NCBI RefSeq assembly: GCF_024346975.1
Contig: NZ_AP024885.1
Span: 1,116,001 to 1,180,000, forward strand
Direction of reading: 5' to 3'
Length of the DNA stretch: 64,000 bases
Source of the DNA: Vibrio neonatus
Lineage (GTDB): Bacteria > Pseudomonadota > Gammaproteobacteria > Enterobacterales > Vibrionaceae
The number at the start of each line of letters is the position of its first letter. Within the stretch, counting starts at the first letter, position 1. Below, in pieces: positions 41,741 to 50,650 of the stretch. The notes below the pieces were generated by a model. That model was not told the origin of the DNA, searched no databases, and saw only the letters and a program-made list of their open reading frames with translations. A program made the translations under genes and the position numbers.

Positions 41741-41971
41741 ATGTCTACAGCACTGATCACTGTACCACTGAGTGTATTTCTAATTTTTGTTGCGCCGCTT
41801 TGGCTCATATTACATTACAGAAGTAAGCGTAAATTAAACCAAGGCTTGTCTGAAAGCGAGCGAGTTCAACTGCAACAGTTATCGCAAAAAGCGGTGACTA
41901 TGAAGCAACGAATTGAAAATCTAGAAAAAATATTAGATGCGGAATCACCAAACTGGAGATCCGGACAATGA
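41741..41971 (+). CDS. pspB: Phage shock protein B
   Basis: Small inner-membrane protein (76 aa) with one N-terminal transmembrane helix (about 6-26, IFVAPLWLILHY) and a cytoplasmic coiled-coil tail (LQQLSQKAVTMKQRIENLE). With PspC it senses membrane stress and releases PspF from PspA. AGGGGG precedes the ATG. Its stop overlaps the pspC start by 4 nt (ATGA). Confidence 0.94.
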   Translation: MSTALITVPLSVFLIFVAPLWLILHYRSKRKLNQGLSESERVQLQQLSQKAVTMKQRIENLEKILDAESPNWRSGQ

Positions 41972-42351
41972 AAGGCTTATACAGAGACACGCACAAAGGA
42001 AAATTGACCGGTGTGTGCGCAGGCATTGCGGCTCGATTTGGCTTTGAAGTTTGGGTAGTACGAATATTGTTTGTATCGGCAACCCTGTTAGGTGGCGGAT
42101 TTTTAATGATACTGGCGTATTTTGCCACCAGCTTGATGCTCGAAAAGCAGACTCCGCAGATATTCCAGACCAGACAACAACAGTTTGATCATCAAATGAA
42201 GCAGAAGCCGTGGCAGTCAGGTCGTGCGCCCAAGGAGTTATTAACTGTTATGGAGCAAGACTTTTCGGAGATGGAAGTGACTTTACGTGATATGGAGACT
42301 TTTGTGACTTCAGACTCGCGTAAAACCCATGCTGAATTTCGTGATTTTTAA
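41968..42351 (+). CDS. pspC: Phage shock protein C
   Basis: PspC-domain inner-membrane protein (127 aa) with the signature LYRDTHKGKLTGVCAGIAARFG, split here over the first 30 residues. A hydrophobic helix (about 30-56) and a cytoplasmic C-terminal tail follow. The stop codon TAA shares its last base with the first base of a 162-bp palindromic repeat, so the repeat's insertion may have set the C-terminus. No pspD or pspE follows. Confidence 0.93.
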   Translation: MKGLYRDTHKGKLTGVCAGIAARFGFEVWVVRILFVSATLLGGGFLMILAYFATSLMLEKQTPQIFQTRQQQFDHQMKQKPWQSGRAPKELLTVMEQDFSEMEVTLRDMETFVTSDSRKTHAEFRDF

Positions 42352-42512
42352 TACCAATCGTACTAAATAACTGGTTATTCTAGCTTGTTAAAATGCTCGA
42401 TAACGGCGTTAGAATTTTTGATTGTAGAATAACTACTTATCGAAAAATTCTGCCTTGTTCTCGAGCATTTTTCCTGCGCTAGTTCTGATCACTTACTTAG
42501 TGTGATTGGTAT
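42351..42512. repeat. MITE-like palindromic repeat, copy 1
   Basis: A 162-bp element with terminal inverted repeats ATACCAATC / GATTGGTAT. The two halves are imperfect inverted copies of each other over about 75 nt each (shared blocks AAAATGCTCGA and AGAATTTTT), so the whole could fold into one long hairpin. It differs from the copies at 54678 and 58927 at only a few positions. It starts at the pspC stop codon. Confidence 0.9.
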
Positions 42513-42536
42513 AAGCCAGTCACTCTTACAATTAAC

Positions 42537-42574
42537 AAAAAAAGCGGCAATCATGAATCATGATTGCCGCTTTT
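42537..42574 (-). terminator. Terminator after the 223-aa lipoprotein gene
   Basis: Long stem AAAAGCGGCAATCATGA / TCATGATTGCCGCTTTT. On the minus strand it is followed by T-rich sequence (TTTTTTTGTT). Confidence 0.88.
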
Positions 42575-42609
42575 CAATAGTGTTCTCTAAATAGTCTTAG
42601 CCAGTAAGA

Positions 42610-43281
42610 TTATTTTGCTGTTAGAGAGAATCCATCAACACGAACTTCAGTTTGTTTACCGATGTTACCGTCCATGTTTAGAGCAGATTTGTCAGTAAGT
42701 TTTAACTTAGCGAAGACAGTTGCTGAAGTGTTGTTGCCAGAGTTGAATGCAACAGTCACTTGTTTGAATGATTTTCTGTCAGCGTGAGGTGCATCAGCTA
42801 GGTCAGCTGCGCTTACTGTTTGTTCTTCAATAACTTTACCGTCGATGCCTTGAACACCAGCGATTAGTTCCGTTGGAGACATGTCGCCTTTTCTGTCTTC
42901 AAAGTACAAAGAGAAAACGTAATCAGTGTTTGCTGATAGGCCGTTTACAGTTTGAAGTAGACCAGGAGTTGCAGAGAAGTCATCGTTTGCACTTACAAAG
43001 CGAAGACGAGCAGAACCTTCGTCTGATTGGAATGCAGAAACTTTAGAGCTACCTACATCGCCTAGACCCGCTTTTTTGTTTGCGTCTTTAACCCAAACGT
43101 CACTTTTACCACTGTTAGCACGGAACTCACTAATTTGTGGATCGACGATTAGATTGTCACCAGTTGCCATAGCAGTTGTTGCAGTAGCTTTTGCTGGAGT
43201 CGCATTAGGAGCGTTATTACCTTGAGTTGCACAACCTGCTAGTAGACCTGCGATAGCTAGTGCTAGATACATTTTTTTCAT
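42610..43281 (-). CDS. Lipoprotein of unknown function
   Basis: Predicted lipoprotein (223 aa) with a signal peptide ending LLAGC (about residues 13-17) and an A/T/P-rich low-complexity linker (about 22-45). The remaining 180 residues look beta-rich, with NLIVDPQISEFRA at the start and regular hydrophobic/polar alternation (TDYVFSLYFED, VRVDGFSL at the end). The pattern recalls carbohydrate-binding jelly-roll modules, an impression only. It is monocistronic with a long upstream region. I do not recognise a named family. Confidence 0.75.
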   Translation of the reverse strand: MKKMYLALAIAGLLAGCATQGNNAPNATPAKATATTAMATGDNLIVDPQISEFRANSGKSDVWVKDANKKAGLGDVGSSKVSAFQSDEGSARLRFVSANDDFSATPGLLQTVNGLSANTDYVFSLYFEDRKGDMSPTELIAGVQGIDGKVIEEQTVSAADLADAPHADRKSFKQVTVAFNSGNNTSATVFAKLKLTDKSALNMDGNIGKQTEVRVDGFSLTAK

Positions 43282-43796
43282 AATCTTTTCTCACTCATTA
43301 AGTGTGTTCTTCATTAGATGACGAAAAGATTACAATAATATTGTATGAGTTTTTGTGACTCGATAGACAGTTTTATAAGGGAAAATGGGCCGAATAGTCA
43401 CAGGATGGCATATGTCAAAGTTTAAACAAGAAGTCGTAAATTAACCGCGTTTGGCGGTTGTTCAAGTTTAAATTATCCTGTATGTGAGTGAATTTTAATC
43501 CAAACAAGTGCTTTTTGATTGAGTTTCGAGCGATATACAAAAATGACCGTATTTGCGGATTTAAAACGTTCACCTTATGTCGCTTTATTGATTTTTGACT
43601 ATCGATGTATTGAGTTCTTAGACTGAAGTAGAAACGATATGACAGAAATTAATCAAGTGTTGAGTTTAGTGTGAAGCTAGGGGTTTTTTGGCATTTTTTG
43701 TTACGTTTTTTGAACTTAAATACTTTACATTTACAACAACCCAAGGAACAATCCTTCACCATTTATTAAGAATACTGTACCTGAGATGGGTAAATT
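43282..43796. other. Long intergenic region without a visible gene
   Basis: About 515 bp between divergent genes, so it should hold both promoters. The hairpin AACCGCgtttgGCGGTT near 43443-43459 sits between two similar AAGTTTAAA stretches but has no T run. No tRNA, small gene or named RNA was recognised. Confidence 0.5.
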
Positions 43797-44498
43797 ATGA
43801 GTAACGTGAGTAAAAAGAAATCAAATCCACTCTTTGAGATCCTGTTTAATGTCTTTATTCCTTCATTTATTTTAATGAAGTTCAGTGGAGAAGAGCATCT
43901 AGGCACTGTGTATTCACTGATAGTGGCGCTGGCTTTTCCTGTTGCTTACGGTGGTTTGGAACTGATTCGAGACAAAAAGTTTAACTTTATCTCAGCGTTG
44001 GGTTTTGTCAGTGTCCTTTTAACTGGCGGTATCGGCTTACTTGAATTAGACACGCAGTGGTTAGCGTTTAAAGAAGCATTAATTCCCGGCTTAATTGGCA
44101 TCGCGGTACTTGGCTCGACATTTACTCGCCACCCATTGATGCAAAAGCTAGTGTTTAACAAAACGATTTTAAATTTATCCCTTATCGAGCAGCGTTTAAA
44201 AGAATCGGGGAATGAGCAAGCATTTGACCGCTGTTTGATGAATTCAAATTACTTTTTTGCCAGCACTTTCGCTTTCTCTTCGATAATGAATTATGTGTTA
44301 GCCACTTACATTGTAACCAGCCCTGCCGGCACGGCAGCCTTTAATGAAGAGTTGGGTAAATTGACGCTTTATAGCTATCCTGTGATTGCCATTCCAAGCA
44401 TGCTAATGATGCTGGGCATTTTTTATTACATTTGGCGTCAAATTCGCGCAATGACCGAGCTGAAAACCGAGCAAATTTTCCATCAAGCTGAGTCTTAG
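43797..44498 (+). CDS. VC0807 family membrane protein
   Basis: Inner-membrane protein (233 aa) with about six hydrophobic helices. It begins NPLFEILFNVFIPSFILMK, contains VAYGGLELIRDKKFNFISALG and ends with a charged cytoplasmic tail. The pattern matches the VC0807 family and is distantly like septation protein A (YciB), but the role is unknown. It is monocistronic and followed by a terminator. Confidence 0.8.
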   Translation: MSNVSKKKSNPLFEILFNVFIPSFILMKFSGEEHLGTVYSLIVALAFPVAYGGLELIRDKKFNFISALGFVSVLLTGGIGLLELDTQWLAFKEALIPGLIGIAVLGSTFTRHPLMQKLVFNKTILNLSLIEQRLKESGNEQAFDRCLMNSNYFFASTFAFSSIMNYVLATYIVTSPAGTAAFNEELGKLTLYSYPVIAIPSMLMMLGIFYYIWRQIRAMTELKTEQIFHQAES

Positions 44499-44547
44499 GA
44501 TCTAAAGACATAGGTCTAAGAGCTAAATACGACTGCTGAGTGAAGAA

Positions 44548-44578
44548 ATGATCATACTTAGGTATGGTCATTTTTTTT
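44548..44578 (+). terminator. Terminator after the VC0807-type gene
   Basis: Stem ATGATCATAC / GTATGGTCAT (one wobble pair), loop TTAG, then T8. Confidence 0.85.
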
Positions 44579-44759
44579 GGTTTTAGAAAGTAGCTGGTAA
44601 AGAGACAACAGCAAACTATTCATTTTTCAGTTCTTCCTTTTATCTCTTTCTTCCTTCCTCTTATATAGTAAAAAACAAAAAAGAAATAACACTGCAACCT
44701 AGATATAACATCTTGATACATATATGATTACTCTTAATGTCGCTGAATAAGGGAATATT

Positions 44760-45794
44760 ATGCGTACTAACTGGTTTGTTGTGCTCTTTGCTGTGTTTGG
44801 CACTGTCGCCTGTGGTGAAAAGCAAGCCACTGTTTCTGAACCTGAATCTCGTCCTGCCAAATTTCTTACGGTTTCTGTAGGGGATAAGAGTTTTGAACGT
44901 GTCTTTCCTGCCAGCTCAGCTGCTGGAGATAGAGCGGTGCTGGCTTTTCGGGTTCCCGGTGAGTTATTAGAGCTGCCTGCAATTGCGGGATTAGAAGTGA
45001 AAAAAGGGGACGTACTGGCGGTTCTTGACGATCAAGAATACAAGCTACTGCGCATGCAAGCCAAAGCAAACTATGACCTTGCGACGGTGCAATTTGATCG
45101 AAGTAAAAAGCTGATTGCCGATAAAGTGGTGTCAGAGCAAGAGTTTGATCAGGCGAGGGCAAAACACAAATCAGCCAGAGCAAATTACGATCAAGCTTTA
45201 GCCAATTACAGCTATACCAAACTAATAGCCCCATTTGATGGCACTATCTCCTTGATTAATATTGATAATCACGAGTATGTGGCGGCAAAACAAGGGGTGA
45301 TGAATATTCAGTCGAATGAATTATTGAAAATCATCTTTCCTTTACCTGATTCTATGTTAAATCGATCTGATTCAGACATAGATACCCCTTCGTATATGGT
45401 GTTTGATTCGTTTCCGACGCAACAATTCCCACTGACCTTTCAAGAAATTGATACGGAATCAGATAACTCCACCGGAAGCTATAAAGTCACCATGATTATG
45501 GAGCGCCCTCAAGAGCTGGGAATTTTGCCGGGCATGTCAGGCAATATTCATGTGACCATACCGAGAACCAAACCTTCAAGACTCCCCCAAACCTCACTAT
45601 TTGCCTGTGGCGACCAACAATGCGTTTGGCGAGTAACACCCGATTCAACAGTAGAACAAGTCACGGTCTCACTTAGCTCATTAGGAGCGGTGGTCTCTGG
45701 GCTAAATGATGGCGATGAAATCATTGTCTCAGGGGTAAAAGAGCTCAAATCAGGAATGAAAGTGCGAGAGTGGATCAAGGAGAGGGGCTTATGA
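44760..45794 (+). CDS. RND efflux periplasmic adaptor, first of two
   Basis: Membrane-fusion protein (344 aa) with a lipobox (FGTVACG). The lipoyl-like halves read LEVKKGDVLAVLDDQEYK and YTKLIAPFDGTISLI, with an alpha-hairpin between (KANYDLATVQFDR...). It is the first gene of an operon of two adaptors and one pump. This order, and the position near psp, resembles V. cholerae vexIJK as I remember it. AGGG precedes the ATG. Confidence 0.87.
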   Translation: MRTNWFVVLFAVFGTVACGEKQATVSEPESRPAKFLTVSVGDKSFERVFPASSAAGDRAVLAFRVPGELLELPAIAGLEVKKGDVLAVLDDQEYKLLRMQAKANYDLATVQFDRSKKLIADKVVSEQEFDQARAKHKSARANYDQALANYSYTKLIAPFDGTISLINIDNHEYVAAKQGVMNIQSNELLKIIFPLPDSMLNRSDSDIDTPSYMVFDSFPTQQFPLTFQEIDTESDNSTGSYKVTMIMERPQELGILPGMSGNIHVTIPRTKPSRLPQTSLFACGDQQCVWRVTPDSTVEQVTVSLSSLGAVVSGLNDGDEIIVSGVKELKSGMKVREWIKERGL

Positions 45795-46885
45795 TGAGCA
45801 AAATAAACAGGCTTGGTCGAGTTTGTCTACTGGGCGCACTTGCCATGACATTAGTGGGTTGTGAAAAGCCCGTAGTGGAACCCATCCAACACGTATCAAA
45901 AGTTGAAGTCTTACAACTTGGTAAGCCGCAAGCAAGTGATCGCATCTATTTTCCTGCGGTAGCGCAAGCGGCGCTACGCTCTCATCTTAGCTTCCAAGTT
46001 TCGGGGGAAATCTCAGAGCTTGTGGTGAATGAAGGGGACAGAGTGCAAAAAGGGGATTTGCTTGCCCAGTTAGACCCGCGTGATTTTAAAATAGCGGTAG
46101 ATAATGCAAGAGCCAGTTATGCGGCGATAAATAGCCAGTACAAGCGCTCTAAGCCTTTAGTGGCAAAAGGTTTATTGGCTCAGTCTCAATTTGATGAGTT
46201 GGCCGCGCAAAGAAGCATCGCTTTAGTCGATTTAAAATTGGCAGAGCTATACCTCAAATTTACCACCTTAAAAGCGCCGATCGATGGGATTATCTCCAGA
46301 GTCAATGTTGACCGTTTTGAAAACATTCAAGTGGGGCAACAAATCGTCAATATCCACAGCACCGACGATGTAGAGGTGTTGATTCAAGTTCCTGACCGCT
46401 TGTTCATTCATCAGCCGACTCAGCGAGATTTACGCAAGGTGACCGCTAAGGTCAAGGTTGAAAGTGGTAATGTGTACGATGCCAAAATCAAAGAATTTAC
46501 CACCGAGCCTGATCCTGCTACCGGCACTTATAACCGGACCTTAATTATGCCTATGCCAGAAAAAGAAATCATTTTAGATGGCATGGCGTTAGAAGTGACT
46601 GCTAAAAGCAGTGATGCCGGGTTAAACGTAAGCTTTGGATCCGATATTCCGCTTAGCGCAGTAGTAAATACCGACGGCGATTCACTTGATCGAAGTGAAA
46701 CCTACGTTTGGGTACTGGAAGGCAATAAGGTCCGAAAACAGCACATTAAACTGGGCAAGATGCGCGATAAAACCGTGCAAGTTGTCAGTGGTCTACAAGG
46801 CGCAGAACAAATTGTCGTCAAAGGCTTATCGAAACTACGAGAGGGATCGGTAGTGGAAGTGATTAAGAAGGAGGCTGTTCTATGA
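45791..46885 (+). CDS. RND efflux periplasmic adaptor, second of two
   Basis: Membrane-fusion protein (364 aa from MMSKINRL) with a lipobox (MTLVGC). The lipoyl halves read VNEGDRVQKGDLLAQLDPRDF and FTTLKAPIDGIISRVN (in pieces). The ATG overlaps the stop of the first adaptor (ATGA) and has GGAGAGGGG upstream. The two adaptors are only moderately similar to each other, so they are not a recent duplication. They may form a mixed hexameric ring with one pump. Confidence 0.88.
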   Translation: MMSKINRLGRVCLLGALAMTLVGCEKPVVEPIQHVSKVEVLQLGKPQASDRIYFPAVAQAALRSHLSFQVSGEISELVVNEGDRVQKGDLLAQLDPRDFKIAVDNARASYAAINSQYKRSKPLVAKGLLAQSQFDELAAQRSIALVDLKLAELYLKFTTLKAPIDGIISRVNVDRFENIQVGQQIVNIHSTDDVEVLIQVPDRLFIHQPTQRDLRKVTAKVKVESGNVYDAKIKEFTTEPDPATGTYNRTLIMPMPEKEIILDGMALEVTAKSSDAGLNVSFGSDIPLSAVVNTDGDSLDRSETYVWVLEGNKVRKQHIKLGKMRDKTVQVVSGLQGAEQIVVKGLSKLREGSVVEVIKKEAVL

Positions 46886-49800
46886 GCCAGAATAATCTAG
46901 AGCAGCAAAATGATGATGGCAGCAAGGGAATTGCCGCCTATTTCATAAAGAACAAGGTGATCAGTTGGATGATCTCCTTAATCTTCTTTTTTGGTGGCAT
47001 AGCGTCTTTCTTTGAATTAGGGCGCTTAGAAGATCCTGCCTTTACCATCAAAGATGCCATGGTTGTCACTAGCTATCCGGGAGCAACTCCGCAACAAGTG
47101 GAAGAAGAGGTGACCTATCCTCTAGAAAAAGCCATTCAGCAATTAACTTATGTGGATGAAGTGAACTCCATCTCTAGTCGTGGTTTATCACAAATTACGG
47201 TGACCATGAAAAACAATTATGGCCCTGATGATTTGCCGCAAATATGGGATGAATTGCGCCGTAAAGTTACCGATTTAGAGGGCAGTCTTCCGCCGGGGGT
47301 AAATACACCATCGGTAATTGATGACTTTGGTGATGTATATGGGGTACTACTGGCCGTGACCGGAGAAGGGTATTCATACAAAGAGCTGCTGGATTACGTT
47401 GATTATCTGCGCCGTGAGCTTGAGCTGGTGGATGGCGTTAGTAAAGTCGCAGTTTCTGGGGATCAACAAGAGCAAGTCTTTATCGAAATGTCGATGAAGC
47501 GTTTGAATACTTTGGGGATTTCCCCAAGCACTGTCACTAACCTTTTGAATACGCAAAATACCATTTCTCCTGCGGGCGCGGTGGTGATCGGAGATGAATA
47601 CATTCGCATTCATCCTACGGGCGAATTTAAAAACGTGGAACAACTGGGTGATTTAATCATCACCGACTCTGCCAAAGAAAACTCAGGGCTTATCTATCTA
47701 CGTGATGTGGCTGAGGTTAAACGTGGCTATATTGATGTACCCGTTAACATCGTGAACTACAACGGTAATTTTGCGCTCAACATGGGGGTATCCTTTAATG
47801 CTGGCGTGAACGTTGTCGATATTGGTAAAAAGCTAGACGCACGTTTGGCTGAGCTGAAATATCAGCAGCCCGTGGGTATTTCCATTTCGGAAATTTACAG
47901 CCAACCGAAAGAAGTGGATAAATCGGTCAGTGGTTTTGTGGTGAGTTTAGGGCAAGCAGTGGCGATAGTGATTATTGTACTGCTGTTCTTCATGGGTCTG
48001 CGCTCGGGGCTATTAATTGGCTTGATTTTGCTAGTGACAGTACTGGGCACGTTTGTGTTCATGAAGTATTTTGCCATCGACTTACAACGTATCTCTTTGG
48101 GGGCATTGGTTATCGCATTGGGGATGCTGGTGGATAACGCCATTGTGGTGGTGGAGGGCATATTGGTCGGCACGCAGCGAGGGCGGACGCGCCTGCAAGC
48201 GGCAACTGATATCGTCACTCAAACCAAATGGCCGCTATTGGGCGCGACCGTGATTGCGGTTACCGCTTTTGCGCCAATTGGATTATCTGAAGATTCTACT
48301 GGTGAATATTGTCGAACCTTATTTACGGTACTGCTGATCTCTTTGATGTTGTCTTGGTTTACCGCCATTTCATTAACCCCATTTTTTGCGGATATGTTCT
48401 TTAAAGGGCAAAAGTTCAAAGGTAATGCCGATGATGACCCATACAACGGCTTTTTGTTTGTGTGGTACAAGAAGTTCTTAGAGTTTTGTATGCGCAGAGC
48501 GTGGCTGACTATGGGAACCTTAGTGTTGGCACTGGCGGCCAGTATTTATGGGTTTGGTTTTATCAAGCAAGCCTTCTTCCCATCCTCAACCACGCCGATG
48601 TTTTTATCTGATGTTTGGTTACCCGAAGGCAGCGACATTCGCGTGACTAATACTAAGCTAAAAGCCATTGAAAGTTGGCTATTACAACAAGACGGTGTGG
48701 AAGCGGTGACCACGACCTCAGGTAAAGGCTTAGAGCGCTTCATGCTCACTTATACACCAGAGAAAAGTTACGCCGCTTACGGTGAAATTGTGACTCGCGT
48801 TGAAAGCTATGAAGTGCTGCACGACATCATGCAGAAATACCAAGATTATGTGTCTAATCACTTCCCTGAAATTGATTACAAGCTTAAACAAATTGAGCTC
48901 GGGCCAAGTGGCGGCGCAAAAATTGAGGCGAGGATCATAGGCTCTGATCCAACGGTTATGCGAGGCATCGCCGCGCAAGTGGTGGATATTTTAAATGCCG
49001 ATCCTGGGGCTACGGGTGTACGTCATGATTGGCGTGAACGTACTAAAGTGATTGAACCTCTATTTAACGAAAGTCAGGCACGTCGTTACGGCATTAGCAA
49101 AAACGATATGGATGATTTTTTGCAGATGAGTTTCTCTGGCTTAACGGTTGGGGTGTACCGTGATGGCACAACCTTAATGCCAATTGTTACCCGTCTTACG
49201 GAAAAAGAGCGTATCGACTTTAGAAATATCGAAGGTATGAAAATATGGAGTCCAGTGCTTGATGACTATATTCCATTGCAGCAAATCACTTTAGGAAATG
49301 AAGTGCGCTGGGAGGACCCTTTGATTGTGCGTAAAAACAGAAAGCGCATGCTGACTGTGTTTGCTGATCCCGATATTTTAGGTGATGAGACCGCCGCAAC
49401 CTTACAAGCCAGAATTCAAGGCAAGATAGAAGCTATCGAAATGCCGCCGGGTTATAGCTTAGAGTGGGGCGGAGAATATGAGTCATCCAATGAAGCGAAA
49501 GGTTCGTTATTTTCTAGTATGCCAATGGGTTACCTGTTCATGTTCTTAATTACGGTGTTCTTGTTTAACTCCGTTAAAGAGCCGCTGATAGTGTGGTTAA
49601 CTGTGCCACTGGCATTAATTGGCGTAACCACCGGATTGCTGGTGCTCAATACGCCATTTGGCTTTATGGCGCTACTTGGCTTCTTGAGCTTATCGGGAAT
49701 GCTACTTAAAAATGGCATCGTGCTTATCGATCAAATCGAGCTCGAAATGCACTCAGGAAAAGAGCCTTACCTTGCAATCGTGGAAGCGGCGTTAAGCCGC

Positions 49801-49986
49801 GTGCGTCCGGTATGTATGGCGGCAATCACTACCATTTTGGGTATGATTCCACTGCTTCCAGATATCTTCTTTAAGCCAATGGCAGTAACCATTATGTTTG
49901 GTTTGGGTTTTGCAACGGTACTGACGCTTATCGTTGTGCCTGTGCTGTATCGCATGTTCCATAAAATCGATGTGGTGAAAGCATAA
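46882..49986 (+). CDS. RND family efflux pump inner-membrane permease
   Basis: Proton-driven tripartite pump subunit (1034 aa, the AcrB-type length) with 12 helices and two large periplasmic loops. The segment GALVIALGMLVDNAIVVVEG lies in the fourth helix and holds the family's conserved acidic residue for proton transfer. A second-half counterpart GFLSLSGMLLKNGIVLIDQIE supports the internal duplication. The start overlaps the second adaptor by 4 nt. No outer-membrane channel gene is nearby, so a TolC encoded elsewhere is probably used. The substrate is unknown, but bile salts and detergents are typical for Vibrio RND pumps. Confidence 0.93.
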   Translation: MSQNNLEQQNDDGSKGIAAYFIKNKVISWMISLIFFFGGIASFFELGRLEDPAFTIKDAMVVTSYPGATPQQVEEEVTYPLEKAIQQLTYVDEVNSISSRGLSQITVTMKNNYGPDDLPQIWDELRRKVTDLEGSLPPGVNTPSVIDDFGDVYGVLLAVTGEGYSYKELLDYVDYLRRELELVDGVSKVAVSGDQQEQVFIEMSMKRLNTLGISPSTVTNLLNTQNTISPAGAVVIGDEYIRIHPTGEFKNVEQLGDLIITDSAKENSGLIYLRDVAEVKRGYIDVPVNIVNYNGNFALNMGVSFNAGVNVVDIGKKLDARLAELKYQQPVGISISEIYSQPKEVDKSVSGFVVSLGQAVAIVIIVLLFFMGLRSGLLIGLILLVTVLGTFVFMKYFAIDLQRISLGALVIALGMLVDNAIVVVEGILVGTQRGRTRLQAATDIVTQTKWPLLGATVIAVTAFAPIGLSEDSTGEYCRTLFTVLLISLMLSWFTAISLTPFFADMFFKGQKFKGNADDDPYNGFLFVWYKKFLEFCMRRAWLTMGTLVLALAASIYGFGFIKQAFFPSSTTPMFLSDVWLPEGSDIRVTNTKLKAIESWLLQQDGVEAVTTTSGKGLERFMLTYTPEKSYAAYGEIVTRVESYEVLHDIMQKYQDYVSNHFPEIDYKLKQIELGPSGGAKIEARIIGSDPTVMRGIAAQVVDILNADPGATGVRHDWRERTKVIEPLFNESQARRYGISKNDMDDFLQMSFSGLTVGVYRDGTTLMPIVTRLTEKERIDFRNIEGMKIWSPVLDDYIPLQQITLGNEVRWEDPLIVRKNRKRMLTVFADPDILGDETAATLQARIQGKIEAIEMPPGYSLEWGGEYESSNEAKGSLFSSMPMGYLFMFLITVFLFNSVKEPLIVWLTVPLALIGVTTGLLVLNTPFGFMALLGFLSLSGMLLKNGIVLIDQIELEMHSGKEPYLAIVEAALSRVRPVCMAAITTILGMIPLLPDIFFKPMAVTIMFGLGFATVLTLIVVPVLYRMFHKIDVVKA

Positions 49987-50010
49987 TCGCTAAATAAGCG
50001 TTATTCTTTT

Positions 50011-50041
50011 AAAGGCTGGCAGATTGTTGTCAGCCTTTTTT
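50011..50041 (+). terminator. Terminator after the RND operon
   Basis: Stem AAAGGCTG / CAGCCTTT with a 12-nt loop, followed by a T run. Confidence 0.85.
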
Positions 50042-50076
50042 GTTTAGGGCAAGATTATTTATTAAAGGGGCGGAGA

Positions 50077-50628
50077 ATGGCGCGATGTTTTTGGTTGGAT
50101 GAAAGTAAGCCGGATTATGTGCAATATCATGATAAAGAGTGGGGCGTTCCGGTTTTTGACGATAAGATCTTCTTTGAGTTTTTAATTCTAGAATCAGCGC
50201 AGGCTGGATTGAGTTGGTATACCATTTTAAAAAGGCGTCAGGGTTATCGAAAAGCGTTTGCCGATTTTGACCCTGCGGTTGTAGCGACATTTTCTCCTGC
50301 CAAAGTAGAGGAATTGATGCAAGATAGCGCCATTATTCGTAATCGAGCCAAAATAGAAGCTGCCATCAATAATGCGAAGTTGTTTTTACAAATCCAAGCA
50401 GAATATGGCAGTTTTAGCCAGTTTATCTGGGGGTATGTGGACAACAAGCCTATCGATGTTCGGGCGAAAGGCGATACGCCGCAGGCCACTTCGGCGCTAT
50501 CCGATCAACTTGCCAAAGATTTGAAAAAGAGGGGCTTTAAATTCTTAGGTAGCACCACCTTGTATGCGTTTTTACAAGCGACAGGCATAATCAATGATCA
50601 CGATCTTGATTGTCTCTGCCGCTCATAA
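50077..50628 (+). CDS. tag: DNA-3-methyladenine glycosylase I
   Basis: Base-excision repair enzyme (183 aa) that removes 3-methyladenine. It starts MARCFWLDESKPDYVQYHD with the zinc-ligand cysteine at residue 4, and continues with EWGVPVFDDKIFFEFL and ESAQAGLSWYTIL. The C-terminal HDLDCLCR supplies the remaining zinc ligands. GGAG precedes the ATG. It converges on norR. Confidence 0.95.
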   Translation: MARCFWLDESKPDYVQYHDKEWGVPVFDDKIFFEFLILESAQAGLSWYTILKRRQGYRKAFADFDPAVVATFSPAKVEELMQDSAIIRNRAKIEAAINNAKLFLQIQAEYGSFSQFIWGYVDNKPIDVRAKGDTPQATSALSDQLAKDLKKRGFKFLGSTTLYAFLQATGIINDHDLDCLCRS

Positions 50629-50650
50629 TTAAGGCACGTACTTCGCTAGA

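Noticed and set aside
44866..45234. 122-codon frame opposite the first RND adaptor
   Set aside because: It is an antisense shadow of a well-supported gene, with no start signal of its own.
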